DNA of 64,000 nt from Rhizobium sp. CSW-27 (GCF_018760785.1 NZ_JAHHZO010000011.1:1-64000), one strand, 5' to 3'; shown: positions 36,107-46,965, counted from the first letter of the stretch. The notes: a model not told the origin generated them from the letters alone. Program-made: numbers and translations.

Positions 36107-36120
36107 TTGACATTTATCAA
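36107..36120. promoter_or_regulatory. Near-consensus FNR/FixK site abutting the rut promoter
   Basis: TTGAC-ATTT-ATCAA differs from the anaerobox TTGAT-N4-ATCAA at one base. It ends three bases before the sigma-54 -24 element, so an Fnr-family protein bound here would interfere with promoter access. Confidence 0.45.
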
Positions 36121-36122
36121 GC

Positions 36123-36137
36123 TGGCACGCCGATTGC
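36123..36137 (+). promoter_or_regulatory. Sigma-54 (RpoN) promoter of the rut operon
   Basis: TGGCACG-CCGA-TTGC is an exact -24/-12 element with GG and GC ten bases apart. It lies 53 bp upstream of the rutA ATG. It implies control by a sigma-54 activator, presumably NtrC under nitrogen limitation; no clear NtrC site was identified by eye. Confidence 0.88.
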
Positions 36138-36190
36138 TTTTCTTCTGACAGAACGGGGCCTCGCCGCCCCACCTCAGAGGGAGCAACACA

Positions 36191-37278
<1,088 letters not shown>

Positions 37279-37282
<4 letters not shown>

Positions 37283-38025
37283 GCGAGGCCGTTGTTGCCG
37301 GCTACCAGCCGCGTCCGGAGCTGACGAAAAGCGTCACGCTTCCGGCACGCCCAGAGCCGATCACCCTGAAACCGTCGGAAACGGCCGTCGTCGTGGTCGA
37401 CATGCAGAATGCCTATTCGACCGAAGGCGGCTATGTCGATCTCGCCGGCTTCGACATTTCGGGCGCCAAAGGCACGATTGCCAACATCAAGAAGACGCTG
37501 GACGCGGCACGCGCCGCCGGCGTGCTGGTGGTCTATTTCCAGAACGGCTGGGACAAGGACTATGTCGAGGCGGGCGGCCCCGGCTCGCCCAACTGGCACA
37601 AGTCGAATGCGCTGAAGACCATGCGCAAGCGCCCCGAACTGCAGGGCCAGCTTCTCGCCAAGGGCACCTGGGACTATGCCATCGTCGACGAACTGCAGCC
37701 CAAGCCCGGCGACATCCTGGTGCCGAAGACACGCTATTCCGGTTTCTTCAACACCAATATGGACAGCGTGTTGCGCGCCCGCGGCATCCGCAACCTCGTC
37801 TTCGTCGGCATTGCCACCAATGTCTGCGTCGAAAGCTCGCTGCGCGATGCCTTCCACCTCGAATATTTCGGGGTGATGCTGGAGGATGCAACGCATCACC
37901 TCGGCCCCGACTTCATCCAGCAGGCGACCGTCTACAACGTGGAAAAATTCTTCGGCTGGGTATCCACCGTCAACGATTTCTGCGGCGCGATCAGCCAGGC
38001 AGCTCCTGCCGACGCCGCCGAATGA
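37279..38025 (+). CDS. rutB: Ureidoacrylate amidohydrolase RutB
   Basis: RutB hydrolyses (Z)-ureidoacrylate (peracid) to aminoacrylate, carbamate and ammonia. The 248-residue protein is of the isochorismatase-like cysteine hydrolase family, with the catalytic Asp in [10 protein letters not shown], Lys in [12 protein letters not shown] and nucleophile Cys in [16 protein letters not shown]. The ATG overlaps the rutA stop (ATGA), indicating translational coupling. Confidence 0.95.
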
Positions 38026-38056
38026 ACAGCAACCATCAACAACGGAGAGAGTGAGA

Positions 38057-38446
38057 ATGCCGAAGACCATCGTTGTTCCGGAAGGCACGCAGAAGCCGAT
38101 CGCCCCCTATTCGCCCGGCACCCTTGCCGATGGCGTGCTCTACGTGTCCGGGACCCTTCCCTTCGACAAGAACAATGACGTGGTGCATGTGGGCGACGCC
38201 GCCGCCCAGACCCGCCACGTGCTGGAAACCATCAAGTCGGTCATCGAAACCGCCGGTGGCACCATGGAGGACGTGACCATGAACCACATCTTCCTGACCG
38301 ACTGGTCCAACTACCAGGCGATCAACAAGGTCTACGCCGAATATTTCCCCGGCGACAAACCCGCCCGCTACTGCGTGCAGTGCGGTCTGGTGAAGCCGGA
38401 TGCGCTGGTGGAGATCGCAACCGTGGCGCATATCGGGAAGAAGTGA
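38057..38446 (+). CDS. rutC: Aminoacrylate deaminase RutC (RidA family)
   Basis: RutC belongs to the RidA/YjgF family and helps convert 3-aminoacrylate onward to malonic semialdehyde with loss of ammonia. The 129-residue protein shows the family signature region with [19 protein letters not shown] and the active-site Arg preceding it. GGAGAG lies about ten bases before the ATG. It follows rutB by 31 bp. A palindromic repeat pair separates it from rutD. Confidence 0.93.
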   Translation: MPKTIVVPEGTQKPIAPYSPGTLADGVLYVSGTLPFDKNNDVVHVGDAAAQTRHVLETIKSVIETAGGTMEDVTMNHIFLTDWSNYQAINKVYAEYFPGDKPARYCVQCGLVKPDALVEIATVAHIGKK

Positions 38447-38463
38447 GCGACTGAACGAGAACG

Positions 38464-38514
38464 CCCCCCCCTCTGGCCCGCCGGCCATCTCCCCCACAAG
38501 GGGGGGAGATCAGC
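38464..38514 (+). repeat. Palindromic intergenic repeat, left copy (RIME-like)
   Basis: A GC-rich unit starting with a C-run and CTCTGGCC, then CGCCGGCCATCTCCCCCAC and AAGGGGGGGAGATCAGC. It holds an internal hairpin CTCCCCC-ACAA-GGGGGAG. It resembles the RIME-type elements scattered in rhizobial genomes. Its inverted partner is at 38604-38652. Confidence 0.8.
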
Positions 38515-38603
38515 AGGAAGCACCGCCTCGATACTCCTTTGTCCTCTGTGTAGACCGTACTCACTGTTCAGCATGGATAAGAGGGCAAGCGGGCAATTGT
38601 TTG

Positions 38604-38652
38604 GCTGATCTCCCCCCCTTGTGGGGGAGATGGCCGGCAGGCCAGAGGGGGG
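38604..38652 (-). repeat. Palindromic intergenic repeat, right copy (inverted)
   Basis: This is the reverse complement of the unit at 38464-38514, differing by one substitution (CCCG versus CCTG) and one base in the G-run. The two copies face each other across 89 bp of unrelated sequence and could fold into a long stem in the rut mRNA between rutC and rutD. Confidence 0.8.
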
Positions 38653-38684
38653 TGCCACCCTGAACCGCTGAGAGCAAGCACCCC

Positions 38685-39464
38685 ATGCATTACGACATCC
38701 ACGGACTGACCGCGCCCGACGCGCCCACCATCCTGCTCTCCTCCGGGCTCGGCGGATCCGGTGCCTACTGGACCCCGCAGATCGCAGCGCTGGCGGAGCG
38801 CTTCCGCGTCATCACCTATGATCACCGCGGCTGCGGCCGCACGGGTGGAACGGTTCCGGAAGAAGGTGGCATTGCCGCCATGGCGGATGACGTGCTTGAG
38901 ATCGTCGCGGCGCTGAAGCTCGAAAAATTCCATTTCATGGGCCATGCGCTGGGTGGCCTGATCGGCCTCGATCTGGCGCTGCGCCGACCGGACCTGATTG
39001 ACAGGCTTATCCTCGTCAATGCCTGGAGCAAGGCCGACCCGCATTCCGGGCGCTGCTTCGACGTGCGGCTCGAACTGCTGAACCGCTCCGGCGTGGAAGC
39101 CTTCGTGAAGGCACAGCCGCTGTTTCTCTATCCCGGCTGGTGGATGAGCGAAAATGCCGAGCGTCTGGCGGCGGACGATGCGCATGGCCTCGCGCATTTC
39201 CAGGGCAGGGAAAATGTCAGCCGGCGCATCGCGGCATTGCGCGCCTTCGACGTGGATGCGCGGTTGGCGGAGATTGGGGCCGAGACTCTGGTGGTGGCCA
39301 GCAGGGACGACCTTCTGGTGCCCTATACGCGCTCGCTGCGGCTGGCGGAGGGACTGCCGAGGGCCACGCTATCGCTGACGGACAGCGGTGCGCATGCCGT
39401 CAACATCGTCTATCCGCAGCCGTTCAACCGGAACATCCTTGATTTTCTGGCTCCGGCCGGCTGA
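38685..39464 (+). CDS. rutD: RutD, alpha/beta-fold protein of pyrimidine degradation
   Basis: RutD assists the aminoacrylate step of the Rut pathway. The 259-residue protein has the alpha/beta hydrolase layout: SSGLGGSGAYW, YDHRGCGRTGG and FMGHALGGLIG. The nucleophile elbow reads GHALGG, with Ala where a hydrolase has Ser; this is also so in E. coli RutD and supports the assignment. DDLLVPYTRS and SGAHAVNI give the acid and His regions. It lies 238 bp after rutC because of the intervening repeats. Confidence 0.92.
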   Translation: MHYDIHGLTAPDAPTILLSSGLGGSGAYWTPQIAALAERFRVITYDHRGCGRTGGTVPEEGGIAAMADDVLEIVAALKLEKFHFMGHALGGLIGLDLALRRPDLIDRLILVNAWSKADPHSGRCFDVRLELLNRSGVEAFVKAQPLFLYPGWWMSENAERLAADDAHGLAHFQGRENVSRRIAALRAFDVDARLAEIGAETLVVASRDDLLVPYTRSLRLAEGLPRATLSLTDSGAHAVNIVYPQPFNRNILDFLAPAG

Positions 39465-39694
39465 TCAGGCTAAGTCGATCCGCCCGCGATACCGGCGGGC
39501 CGTTGCCGGCAGGCACAGGAATTGCGATGCCTGCTGAACCGGCCCGCTCCGAAACCGTAGAAACATTCACCCGGCGCATGTCCGGCACCATCGCAACCGC
39601 CTGAAATGCCCCGTCTCTTCGTTTGATCGCAATTCCGGAGGCAAAATGCTCCGCGCATCTGCTGGAATTGCTCTATCCCATCTGGAGTTTTTGC

Positions 39695-40204
39695 ATGTCC
39701 GCTGCCCCCGCCCCCCTGACCAGCACTGATGAGGACCGCCGGCTTGCCTATCGCAATGCCATGGCGCGCATGGCTGCGGCCGTGACGATCGTCACCACCG
39801 ACGGACCGGGCGGCCGGGCCGGCTTCGCCGCCACTGCCGTCTGCAGCGTTTCCGACGATCCGCCGACCCTCATCGTCTGCCTCAACCGCGGTTCTTCCGC
39901 CTATCGGCCGGTCGCGGCCAATCAGGCGGTCTGCGTCAACGTGCTGTCGGCCGATCATGTCGAGGTGAGTCGGCTGTTCGGTGGCAAGACGCCGGTGGAG
40001 GAACGCTTTGCCGCAGCCTCATGGTCGGTCGGCGAAACCGGCTGCCCCCGCCTCGACGACGCCCTCGCCTCCTTCGACTGCCGCATCCGCTCGGTGGCGG
40101 ATGGCAGCACGCATGACGTTCTGTTCTGCGAGGTCGAAACGATCCGCAGCCGCGCCGACGGTGATGCACTGGTCTACTTCGACCGCGGCTACCGCACGGT
40201 CTGA
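39695..40204 (+). CDS. rutF: Flavin reductase RutF
   Basis: RutF reduces FMN with NADH and supplies it to RutA. The 169-residue protein has the flavin reductase-like fold with [41 protein letters not shown] (in part) and NVLSADH. TGGAG precedes the ATG at 39695. A 230-bp gap without a gene separates it from rutD, so it may have its own promoter. A strong terminator follows. rutE (malonic semialdehyde reductase) and rutG (permease) are not present. Confidence 0.9.
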   Translation: MSAAPAPLTSTDEDRRLAYRNAMARMAAAVTIVTTDGPGGRAGFAATAVCSVSDDPPTLIVCLNRGSSAYRPVAANQAVCVNVLSADHVEVSRLFGGKTPVEERFAAASWSVGETGCPRLDDALASFDCRIRSVADGSTHDVLFCEVETIRSRADGDALVYFDRGYRTV

Positions 40205-40232
40205 TCGGGCGACACTGTCATTCAAGGAAAGG

Positions 40233-40261
40233 AGCCGCAACGCGACGCGTTGCGGCTTTTT
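40233..40261 (+). terminator. Intrinsic terminator after rutF
   Basis: AGCCGCAACGCG-A-CGCGTTGCGGCT followed by TTTT. The 12-base arms are perfect; the real loop will be a few bases. It ends the rut transcript 29 bp after the rutF stop. Confidence 0.9.
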
Positions 40262-40352
40262 ATCGTTGTTGCTGCAGCGCAGCAAACAATTGCAAGAAGC
40301 TAAATACCTGCTCTCGCGCCAACTCGTCGTCACAATGTCAGGGAAAGTAAAG

Positions 40353-40429
40353 TGGCGCACCCGAAGAGATTCGAACTCCTGACCCCCAGATTCGTAGTCT
40401 GGTGCTCTATCCAGCTGAGCTACGGGTGC
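40353..40429 (-). tRNA. tRNA-Arg (anticodon ACG)
   Basis: On the minus strand the acceptor GCACCCG pairs with CGGGTGC, the anticodon stem CCAGA/TCTGG encloses CTACGAA with anticodon ACG (plus-strand 40393-40395), and the T-loop TTCGAAT is present. The CCA end is encoded (plus-strand TGG at 40353-40355). Confidence 0.97.
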
Positions 40430-40561
40430 TTGCCTCACCGACTGTCCGTCGGCGATGGCGATCCTCTAAAGCGGTTCGATTTGGATTGCAAGCGATTTTG
40501 CCGGCCGGCCTGTCATTTTATTGCAATAAGTTTCCAACGAACTGATTTTAAACACTAATTT

Positions 40562-42067
40562 TCAGGCGCGCACGCGATACTCCTCGATCGCCACCGGCCT
40601 GTCGGGAATTTCGATGCGAAATTGCGTGCCCGGACCGGGCTTTTCGACCAGCGCAATCGTGCCGCCATGTGCCAGCACAAGCTCGCGGGCAATGGCAAGT
40701 CCGAGGCCGGTTCCGCCCGAGCGGGCGGAGCCGCGAAAGGCGGTGAACAGGTTCTCGCGCGCCTTCTGTGGCATGCCTGGGCCGTTGTCATCGACGGTGA
40801 TGCTCACGACACTGCCGATGCGCTGGGCGCTGAGGAGGATGCGGCGCGGCTGGTCCTCCGCAGTCCTGCCGGCCTGCACCAGCGCCTGCATTGCATTGCG
40901 GCACAGATTATGGATGACCCGGAACAGTTGCTCGCTGTCGGCATCCACCTCAAGTTCCGGCGCGATCTGCTCGATGAATTCGATTCCCGCCTCCGGATCG
41001 ATGGCCAGAATGTCGCGCACATCCTGGCAGAGATCGGTCAGCCGCAGCAGGCGACGCTTCGGCGCCGCCTCGGAGGCCTGGCCATAGGCCAGCACCTCGC
41101 TGGTATAGCCGACGGCCCGGTCGATCGTGCGCAGCAGCTTCGGCGCGAAGCTGCGCACCATGGGATCTTCCACATCCACCAGACGGTCGGACATCAGTTG
41201 CGCAGAAGCGAGGATGTTGCGCATGTCGTGATTGATCTTGGAGACGGCAAGCCCGAGATCGGCGAGGTTCTTCTGCTGCCGGAGCGTGCGCTGCAGCTGA
41301 CGCTGCATGGCCGCAAGGTGTCGCCCCGCGACGTCCAGCTCTCCCTTGGCGCGCGCCGGACGGAAAATCCGCTCGGGATCCTCGGGCCGCTCGGAAAACA
41401 CCTGCATGCCATGCGTCAGGCGACGGATCGGCCCGATCATCATGCGGTTGATCGCCAGATAGATCAGTACGGCCGTTACCAGCGAGATCAGCAGGGAAAT
41501 GCCGAACATCAGCTTGGAAAAGGAAATCATCGCCTTGCGCAGCGCCGTGTCGGTCATCACCAGTTCGATGATCATGTCCGTCTCACCGATCGGGCCATAG
41601 ACGCGCATCACCTTGTCGCCACCGAACAGCAGCGTGTCCAGCGCATGCTGCATGGCCTCCGGCATGGTCTCGCTGGCAAGATCATACTGCTCGTCCACCT
41701 GCGGCGGCACGTCGATGGCGGCCAGCAGCCGGGAGGTGCCGTCCTTGCGCAGCGCCAGAACCTTGGTACCGGTCGCCAGCAGCGTATCGTCCTGCACCTC
41801 ACGCGGCAGTTCGGCCGGCTGCAGCCCATCGATGACGATGCCGGCGGCAGCGGCGGTGTCGAGCCGGTCGCGCAGCCAGGTGGTCCGCATGATCGAGATG
41901 GAGGGCACGAAGATCAGCACCTCGGCGAACATGACGAAGATCACGGTCAGCCACAACAGGCGGCCGGAGAGACCGTGAAAACGCCTCGGCATCGGCTGAA
42001 GGGGCAGATCCGCCTCGTCCTCCGGGCGCGATCCCAGCGGGGCGGAAGCCTCCGCCTGTTTCATCAT
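40562..42067 (-). CDS. HAMP-containing sensor histidine kinase (orphan)
   Basis: A 501-residue inner-membrane kinase. It has an N-terminal helix (LLWLTVIFVMFAEVLIFVP), a periplasmic sensor of about 130 residues with no family I recognise, a second helix (SLLISLVTAVLIYLAI), a HAMP linker, an unusual dimerisation H-box KINHDMRNILASA, an N-box NLCRNAMQAL, and ATPase boxes DDNGPGMP and GGTGLGLAIAREL. The HDMRN box resembles the HisKA_2-like or NtrB/PAS-kinase type rather than the HELRTP type. No response regulator is adjacent, so its partner is unknown. Confidence 0.88.
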   Translation of the reverse strand: MMKQAEASAPLGSRPEDEADLPLQPMPRRFHGLSGRLLWLTVIFVMFAEVLIFVPSISIMRTTWLRDRLDTAAAAGIVIDGLQPAELPREVQDDTLLATGTKVLALRKDGTSRLLAAIDVPPQVDEQYDLASETMPEAMQHALDTLLFGGDKVMRVYGPIGETDMIIELVMTDTALRKAMISFSKLMFGISLLISLVTAVLIYLAINRMMIGPIRRLTHGMQVFSERPEDPERIFRPARAKGELDVAGRHLAAMQRQLQRTLRQQKNLADLGLAVSKINHDMRNILASAQLMSDRLVDVEDPMVRSFAPKLLRTIDRAVGYTSEVLAYGQASEAAPKRRLLRLTDLCQDVRDILAIDPEAGIEFIEQIAPELEVDADSEQLFRVIHNLCRNAMQALVQAGRTAEDQPRRILLSAQRIGSVVSITVDDNGPGMPQKARENLFTAFRGSARSGGTGLGLAIARELVLAHGGTIALVEKPGPGTQFRIEIPDRPVAIEEYRVRA

Positions 42068-42140
42068 GCGGATCTCCGTTCCTGTTGCACGCCAGCGCCC
42101 CCACGCAGCTGCACGACGCGTTCATCTGCCTGCATAATAA

Positions 42141-42176
42141 TGATGCCCGGGAACTTTTTCCAGTCCTCGGGCATCA
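42141..42176 (-). terminator. Hairpin after the chemoreceptor gene
   Basis: TGATGCCCG/CGGGCATCA, perfect 9-base arms around an 18-base loop, 47 bp after the chemoreceptor stop codon on its coding strand. There is no proper T-run, so it may stabilise the 3' end rather than terminate. Confidence 0.45.
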
Positions 42177-42222
42177 GGGTCTTTCAGCACTGTCCAAGCC
42201 GCACGGGCGCTGCGGGTCACGC

Positions 42223-44283
42223 TCAGAACTCTTCCCAGTTCTCCCCGGACGGGGCGACGGCAACGGCAGCCGTGGCGGCGGGCGCCGAGAAGGTGCGGGC
42301 AAGCGTGCCCATCATGCGCCGGGCAGGCGAAGCCTTGGGCGCCGCGCGCTCGTCGGCGACCCGCGGCACGGAAGCGCGCGGCTGTCCCGGCCCGGCGGAG
42401 GCATGCATCGGACGCTCGACCGCTTCCGTTCCGATGTTGAAGCGGGAGATCAGCGTGAAGAGCCCATTGGCCTGCTGCGACAGCCGGTGGGTTGCCGCGG
42501 ACGTTTCCTCCACCATTGCCGCATTGCGCTGCGTGACCTGATCCATCTGGTTGACGGCGGTATTGACCTCCTGCAGGCCCGTCGCCTGCTCGCGGGCGGC
42601 CGTCGCGATGGAATGAATGTGGTCGTTGATCCCGAGCACACGCCGTTCGATCTCGTTCAGCGCCTGGCCGGTTTTCTGAACCAGCTTCACGCCGCCGGCA
42701 ACCTCGTCGCCGGACTTGGTGATGAGCGCCTTGATGTCCTTGGCGGCATTGGCCGAGCGCTGGGCCAGTTCACGCACTTCCTGCGCGACAACCGCAAAGC
42801 CCTTGCCCGCCTCGCCGGCGCGTGCCGCCTCGACGCCGGCATTGAGTGCCAGAAGGTTGGTCTGGAAGGCAATCTCGTCGATGACGTTGATGATCTGGCT
42901 GATCTCGTGCGAGGCCTGCTCGATGCGCTCCATCGCCGAGATCGCGTCGCGGACGACCACGGCAGACTGGGCGGCACTCTGCTTGGCCTCGGTCACCATG
43001 CTGCTTGCCTCCTGCGCCCGTTCGGTGGAGGACTTCACGACTGCAGTGATCTCGTCGAGCGCCGCCGAGGTCTCCTCGAGCGCTGCCGCCTGCTGCTCGG
43101 TGCGCTTGGACAGGTCATCGGCGGCCGCGCGCAGTTCCTCGCTATTGCCGTTCATGTCGCCCGCGGTCGCACGGATTTCGGTGAGCGTGCGGCGAAGATT
43201 CGCGATCGCGTCATTCACGTTGAGCTGCAGCCGGGCGAAGGCGCCGCGGAAATCGCCGTTCATGCTCTGCGTCAGATCGCCGCCGGCCAGCCGCTGCAGC
43301 ACCTCGCCCGTCTGCCGCAGGCCGGTATCGACCGACGACAGGAGCTGGTCGACATTGGTGGCGAAGCGATCGAGCGAGGGATCGCCGAAATGCTTGTCGA
43401 TGCGGCGGGTGAAATCGCCTTCGGCGGCAGCGGCAACGACCTCGGCCATCCGGGCCTGCAGGTCGTCGTTCTGAACCCGCATGTCGCGCTCCTGCGCATT
43501 CATCCGGTTAACCTCGATGCCGTTCTGCTTGAAGATCTGCACGGCTGCGGCCATGTCGCCGATTTCGTCCGCACGGCCGAGGGAGGGAATATCGGTGCCG
43601 TAATTGCCGCCGGCCAGTTTCCGCATCGATTCCGTCAGCGCCAGGATCGGATCGCTCAGCGAACGGCGGGCCATGATGAGGCCGAAGGCGGCGCCGATGG
43701 CGACACCGGCAAGCGTGAAGGAACCGATCGCGTAAAACAGCAGCCTGCCGAACTGATGAAGCCCGGCCTGCACCGTTTCCAGCTCGGCCTTGTCCTGGGC
43801 GACGACGGCATCGATCTCGGCCTGGAAGTCCTTGCGGTTCTTGCGGTTGCCCTCGTTGTTGCCCTGCTCGTTGGCGGCTTCGGGACCGACCTCCTTGCCG
43901 AGGCGCACAGTCTCCGAACGGAAGGCGCGGAACTCCTTGGCGCGCTTGACGACGGCCTCGAAGGCAGGCTTCTGCTGCTCGGGGATCATCGGCTGCCATT
44001 CGGCCAGCAGCTTGTCCATCTGGTCGAGGCTCTTCATCAGGCCCGGACCGAACTTCTCGGTCTCGGCCGCCGTCTTCGAGGCATAGATGCCGCGCGCATC
44101 CATCACCACCGCCGTCACGATCCGGTTCAGGCTCTCACCCAGATGGGCGCGCTCTGCCGCAGACTGATAGGTGGCGATGCGCCGGCTGTATTCCGAGATG
44201 GCAAACAGTGATGTGCCGCCGACAATCAACGCGACCAGCCCCATCACACCGACCAGGAGGTTGATCTTGCCCCGAATTCTCAT
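42223..44283 (-). CDS. Methyl-accepting chemotaxis protein with C-terminal CheR tether
   Basis: A 686-residue chemoreceptor: N-terminal helix ([15 protein letters not shown]), a helical periplasmic sensor of about 150 residues, a second helix ([16 protein letters not shown]), two HAMP-like segments with a linker, and the signalling domain with the hairpin tip [21 protein letters not shown] (quoted in part). The last residues are GENWEEF, close to the NWETF pentapeptide that docks the CheR methyltransferase and CheB. The ATG at 44283 has GGAAGGAA upstream. It signals through CheA/CheW, which are not in the window; the ligand is unknown. Confidence 0.92.
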   Translation of the reverse strand: MRIRGKINLLVGVMGLVALIVGGTSLFAISEYSRRIATYQSAAERAHLGESLNRIVTAVVMDARGIYASKTAAETEKFGPGLMKSLDQMDKLLAEWQPMIPEQQKPAFEAVVKRAKEFRAFRSETVRLGKEVGPEAANEQGNNEGNRKNRKDFQAEIDAVVAQDKAELETVQAGLHQFGRLLFYAIGSFTLAGVAIGAAFGLIMARRSLSDPILALTESMRKLAGGNYGTDIPSLGRADEIGDMAAAVQIFKQNGIEVNRMNAQERDMRVQNDDLQARMAEVVAAAAEGDFTRRIDKHFGDPSLDRFATNVDQLLSSVDTGLRQTGEVLQRLAGGDLTQSMNGDFRGAFARLQLNVNDAIANLRRTLTEIRATAGDMNGNSEELRAAADDLSKRTEQQAAALEETSAALDEITAVVKSSTERAQEASSMVTEAKQSAAQSAVVVRDAISAMERIEQASHEISQIINVIDEIAFQTNLLALNAGVEAARAGEAGKGFAVVAQEVRELAQRSANAAKDIKALITKSGDEVAGGVKLVQKTGQALNEIERRVLGINDHIHSIATAAREQATGLQEVNTAVNQMDQVTQRNAAMVEETSAATHRLSQQANGLFTLISRFNIGTEAVERPMHASAGPGQPRASVPRVADERAAPKASPARRMMGTLARTFSAPAATAAVAVAPSGENWEEF

Positions 44284-44435
44284 GTGGTTTCCTTCCAAAA
44301 CACGTCCGACGGAAGAGGCAGACCGGCACTCCATTCCGACCTGCTTAATTTCGCAGCATCTGATTAAGAAATGTTTGCACGATCATTCGTGATCGGTTCG
44401 TGATGAGGCGCCGGCAACGAGCGACCCCGCGCCGA

Positions 44436-44465
44436 TTGACTTTTGCGGCGGAGTCCTCTTATAAG
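44436..44465 (+). promoter_or_regulatory. Sigma-70 type promoter of rpmH-rnpA-yidC
   Basis: TTGACT (44436-44441), 18-base spacer, TATAAG (44460-44465). Both hexamers are close to the housekeeping consensus, as expected for a ribosomal protein operon. Transcription would start about 115 bases before the rpmH ATG. Confidence 0.75.
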
Positions 44466-44533
44466 CCGCCCACGTCCGGCTTTTCAGGCGCGCGCGAGCG
44501 CTTTCCTGTGCCGCAACGTCTCCATCAACGCTG

Positions 44534-44579
44534 TTGTCCCACAAGGGACAAACCCAAGAAGGGCCGCACACCGCGGTGT
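44534..44579 (+). promoter_or_regulatory. Two hairpins in the rpmH leader
   Basis: TTGTCCC-ACAA-GGGACAA (44534-44551) and the 12-base palindrome ACACCGCGGTGT (44568-44579), the latter ending 7 bases before the rpmH ATG. They occupy the place of the Shine-Dalgarno region, and no AGGAG-type site is visible, so they may influence rpmH translation. Function is inferred. Confidence 0.45.
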
Positions 44580-44586
44580 AAAATAA

Positions 44587-44721
44587 ATGAAGCGTACCTA
44601 TCAACCGTCCAAGCTTGTTCGCAAGCGTCGTCACGGCTTCCGCGCCCGCATGGCAACCAAGGGTGGCCGCAAGGTTCTGTCCGCCCGTCGCGCCCGCGGC
44701 CGCAAGAGCCTGTCGGCCTAA
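44587..44721 (+). CDS. rpmH: Ribosomal protein L34
   Basis: A 44-residue, highly basic protein of the large ribosomal subunit. It begins [18 protein letters not shown] and ends ARGRKSLSA, the full L34 sequence pattern, and is usual in being rich in Arg and Lys. It precedes rnpA by 27 bp, the conserved rpmH-rnpA order. The ATG lacks a clear Shine-Dalgarno sequence; the leader hairpins lie there instead. Confidence 0.97.
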   Translation: MKRTYQPSKLVRKRRHGFRARMATKGGRKVLSARRARGRKSLSA

Positions 44722-44748
44722 GGCCGGCCTGCCCGGAACGCGCGGGCG

Positions 44749-45141
44749 ATGTCGTCTTCCGACGATGAAAACAAGACTGTCGGGCGGCTGAAGAGCCGGC
44801 CGCAGTTTCTTGCTGTCCGGGAGGGACAGAAGCGGCGTGGCCCGCTTTTCCTTCTGGAAGTGCTCGACCGCAAGGAGCCGGACAGCGCGCCCCGCGTCGG
44901 CTTTACGGTCACCAAGAAGCAGGGCAACGCCGTCGAGCGGAACCGCATGCGCCGGCGTCTGCGCGAGGCAGTCCGGCACTCGGCCCGGTTTGCAATGAAA
45001 GACGGTCATGACTATGTCATTGTCGCCCGACGCGAGGTGCTGACAGCTTCCTTCGCCGACATCACGGCGGCGCTTTCCGAACGCCTGGAGAGCCGACCGA
45101 AACCCAAGCGGTCCGAGGAGACCCGTTCCAGGAAAGCATGA
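44749..45141 (+). CDS. rnpA: Ribonuclease P protein component
   Basis: RnpA is the protein cofactor of RNase P, which matures tRNA 5' ends. The 130-residue protein has the conserved basic motif [13 protein letters not shown] and the segments [14 protein letters not shown] and [12 protein letters not shown]. It overlaps the yidC start by 4 bp (ATGA). Confidence 0.95.
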   Translation: MSSSDDENKTVGRLKSRPQFLAVREGQKRRGPLFLLEVLDRKEPDSAPRVGFTVTKKQGNAVERNRMRRRLREAVRHSARFAMKDGHDYVIVARREVLTASFADITAALSERLESRPKPKRSEETRSRKA

Positions 45142-46952
45142 TGGAAAAGAACCGTAACTATTACATCGCGATTGCGCTTTCGGTGCTGATCGTCCTGGCC
45201 TGGCAGTTCCTCTATATGAACCCGAGGATCGAGGCACAGCGCGCCGAAGAGGCCGCGCGCGCCCAGCAGGTGCAGACACAGCAGGCGCAGAGCGCCTCGC
45301 CCGCGGCCGGTGAGGCATCGACCGCCGCCGGCACCGTGACCGGCAACCTGCCGGGCTCCACCCAGGCCGCCCCTGCAGCAACCCGCGAGCAGGCGCTGGC
45401 CAAGACGCCGCGCGTCGCCATCGACACGCCGGCCCTGAGCGGCTCCATCAACCTGACGGGCGCCCGCCTGGACGACCTGCATCTTAACGAATATCGCGAG
45501 ACGGTCGATCCGAAGAGCCCGACGATCACGCTTTTGTCGCCGGCCGACACGCGCGACGGTTATTTCACCGAGATCGGCTATATTCCCGGCGAGAATGCCG
45601 GCAGCGTTCCCGGCCCAAACACCGTATGGACGCTGGCAAGCGGCAACAAGCTGACGCCGCAGACCCCGGTGACGCTGACCTACACCAATGACAAGGGCAT
45701 CGTCTTCACCCGCACCATCGGCGTCGACGATCATTACATGCTGACCCTGACGGACAAGGTCGAGAACCCGACCGGCGCGCCCGTCTCGCTGTCCACCTAT
45801 GGCCGCGTGACCCGCTACAACAAGCCGGAGCATCCGGCCGTCTACGTCATCCACGAAGGCTTCCTCGGCGTCATCGGCGCCACGAGCGGCCTGATGGAAG
45901 AAAGCTACAAGAACGTCGAGAAGGAAGCCTACAACAATCCGAAGGCGACCGGCGGCTGGCTCGGCATCACCGACAAGTACTGGGCGACGACACTTATCCC
46001 GCCGCAGTCGGTGCCTTACGAATCCCGCTTCATGCACTTCACAGACGGTCAGCCGCGCTATCAGGCCGACTACAAGACCGATGCGATCACCATCCAGCCC
46101 GGCCAGTCGACCGAGTTGAAGAACATGGTGTTTGCCGGCGCCAAGGAAGTGCCGCTGGTGGACGGCTACGAGCAGTCGCTCTCGATCCCGCGCTTCGACC
46201 TGCTGATCGACTGGGGATGGTTCTATTTCATCACCAAGCCGATGTTCAAGCTGATGGACTTCTTCTTCCGCTTCTTCGGCAATTTCGGCGTGGCGATCCT
46301 GTGCACCACCATCGTCGTGAAGGCGCTGTTCTTCCCGCTCGCCAGCAAGCAGTATGCCTCGATGGCCGGCATGAAGCGCGTGCAGCCGAAGATGGAGGAA
46401 CTGAAGGCCAAGCACGGCGACGACCGCGTGGCGCTGCAGCAGGCGATGATGCAGCTCTACAAGGAAGAGAAGATCAACCCGATCGCCGGCTGCTGGCCGG
46501 TGCTCCTGCAGATCCCGATCTTCTTCTCGCTGTACAAGGTCATCTACGTCACCATCGAGATGCGCCATGCACCGTTCTTCGGCTGGATCCAGGACCTTTC
46601 CGCGCCCGACCCGACCTCGCTGTTCAACCTGTTCGGCCTGCTGCCCTACGACGTGCCGCATGCGCTTCTGATCGGCGTGTGGCCGATCATCATGGGCATC
46701 ACCATGTTCCTGCAGATGCGCATGAACCCGACGCCGCCGGACCCGACCCAGGCGATGATCTTCACCTGGATGCCGCTGGTCTTCACCTTCATGCTGGCCT
46801 CCTTCCCGGCCGGTCTGGTGATCTACTGGGCCTGGAACAACACGCTGTCGATCATCCAGCAGTCGCTGATCATGAAGCGGCACGGCGTCAAGATCGAGCT
46901 GTTCGACAATCTCAAGGGCCTGTTCAAGCGAAAACAGGCCACCAGCAAGTAA
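45138..46952 (+). CDS. yidC: Membrane protein insertase YidC
   Basis: YidC inserts and folds inner-membrane proteins, alone or with SecYEG. The 604-residue protein has the Gram-negative layout: one N-terminal helix ([20 protein letters not shown]), a large periplasmic domain (about 60-370), then five helices with [22 protein letters not shown], the C1 loop [13 protein letters not shown] and the positively charged tail KRHGVKIE. Two in-frame ATGs occur at the start (45138 and 45141). An Ala/Gln-rich linker follows the first helix. Confidence 0.97.
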   Translation: MMEKNRNYYIAIALSVLIVLAWQFLYMNPRIEAQRAEEAARAQQVQTQQAQSASPAAGEASTAAGTVTGNLPGSTQAAPAATREQALAKTPRVAIDTPALSGSINLTGARLDDLHLNEYRETVDPKSPTITLLSPADTRDGYFTEIGYIPGENAGSVPGPNTVWTLASGNKLTPQTPVTLTYTNDKGIVFTRTIGVDDHYMLTLTDKVENPTGAPVSLSTYGRVTRYNKPEHPAVYVIHEGFLGVIGATSGLMEESYKNVEKEAYNNPKATGGWLGITDKYWATTLIPPQSVPYESRFMHFTDGQPRYQADYKTDAITIQPGQSTELKNMVFAGAKEVPLVDGYEQSLSIPRFDLLIDWGWFYFITKPMFKLMDFFFRFFGNFGVAILCTTIVVKALFFPLASKQYASMAGMKRVQPKMEELKAKHGDDRVALQQAMMQLYKEEKINPIAGCWPVLLQIPIFFSLYKVIYVTIEMRHAPFFGWIQDLSAPDPTSLFNLFGLLPYDVPHALLIGVWPIIMGITMFLQMRMNPTPPDPTQAMIFTWMPLVFTFMLASFPAGLVIYWAWNNTLSIIQQSLIMKRHGVKIELFDNLKGLFKRKQATSK

Positions 46953-46965
46953 CAAGAGCCTTGGG

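Larger units (their letters stand above)
44284..44586. other. Divergent intergenic region, chemoreceptor / rpmH
   Basis: About 300 bp with no gene. It contains the rpmH promoter (44436-44465) and a leader with two short hairpins (44534-44551 and 44568-44579). The left half, with AT-rich TTAATTTCGCAGCA, presumably holds the chemoreceptor promoter, but no clear element stands out. Confidence 0.6.

Noticed and set aside
38447..38684. CRISPR or insertion sequence between rutC and rutD
   Set aside because: There are only two repeat units, inverted relative to each other, with no transposase frame and no regular spacers.
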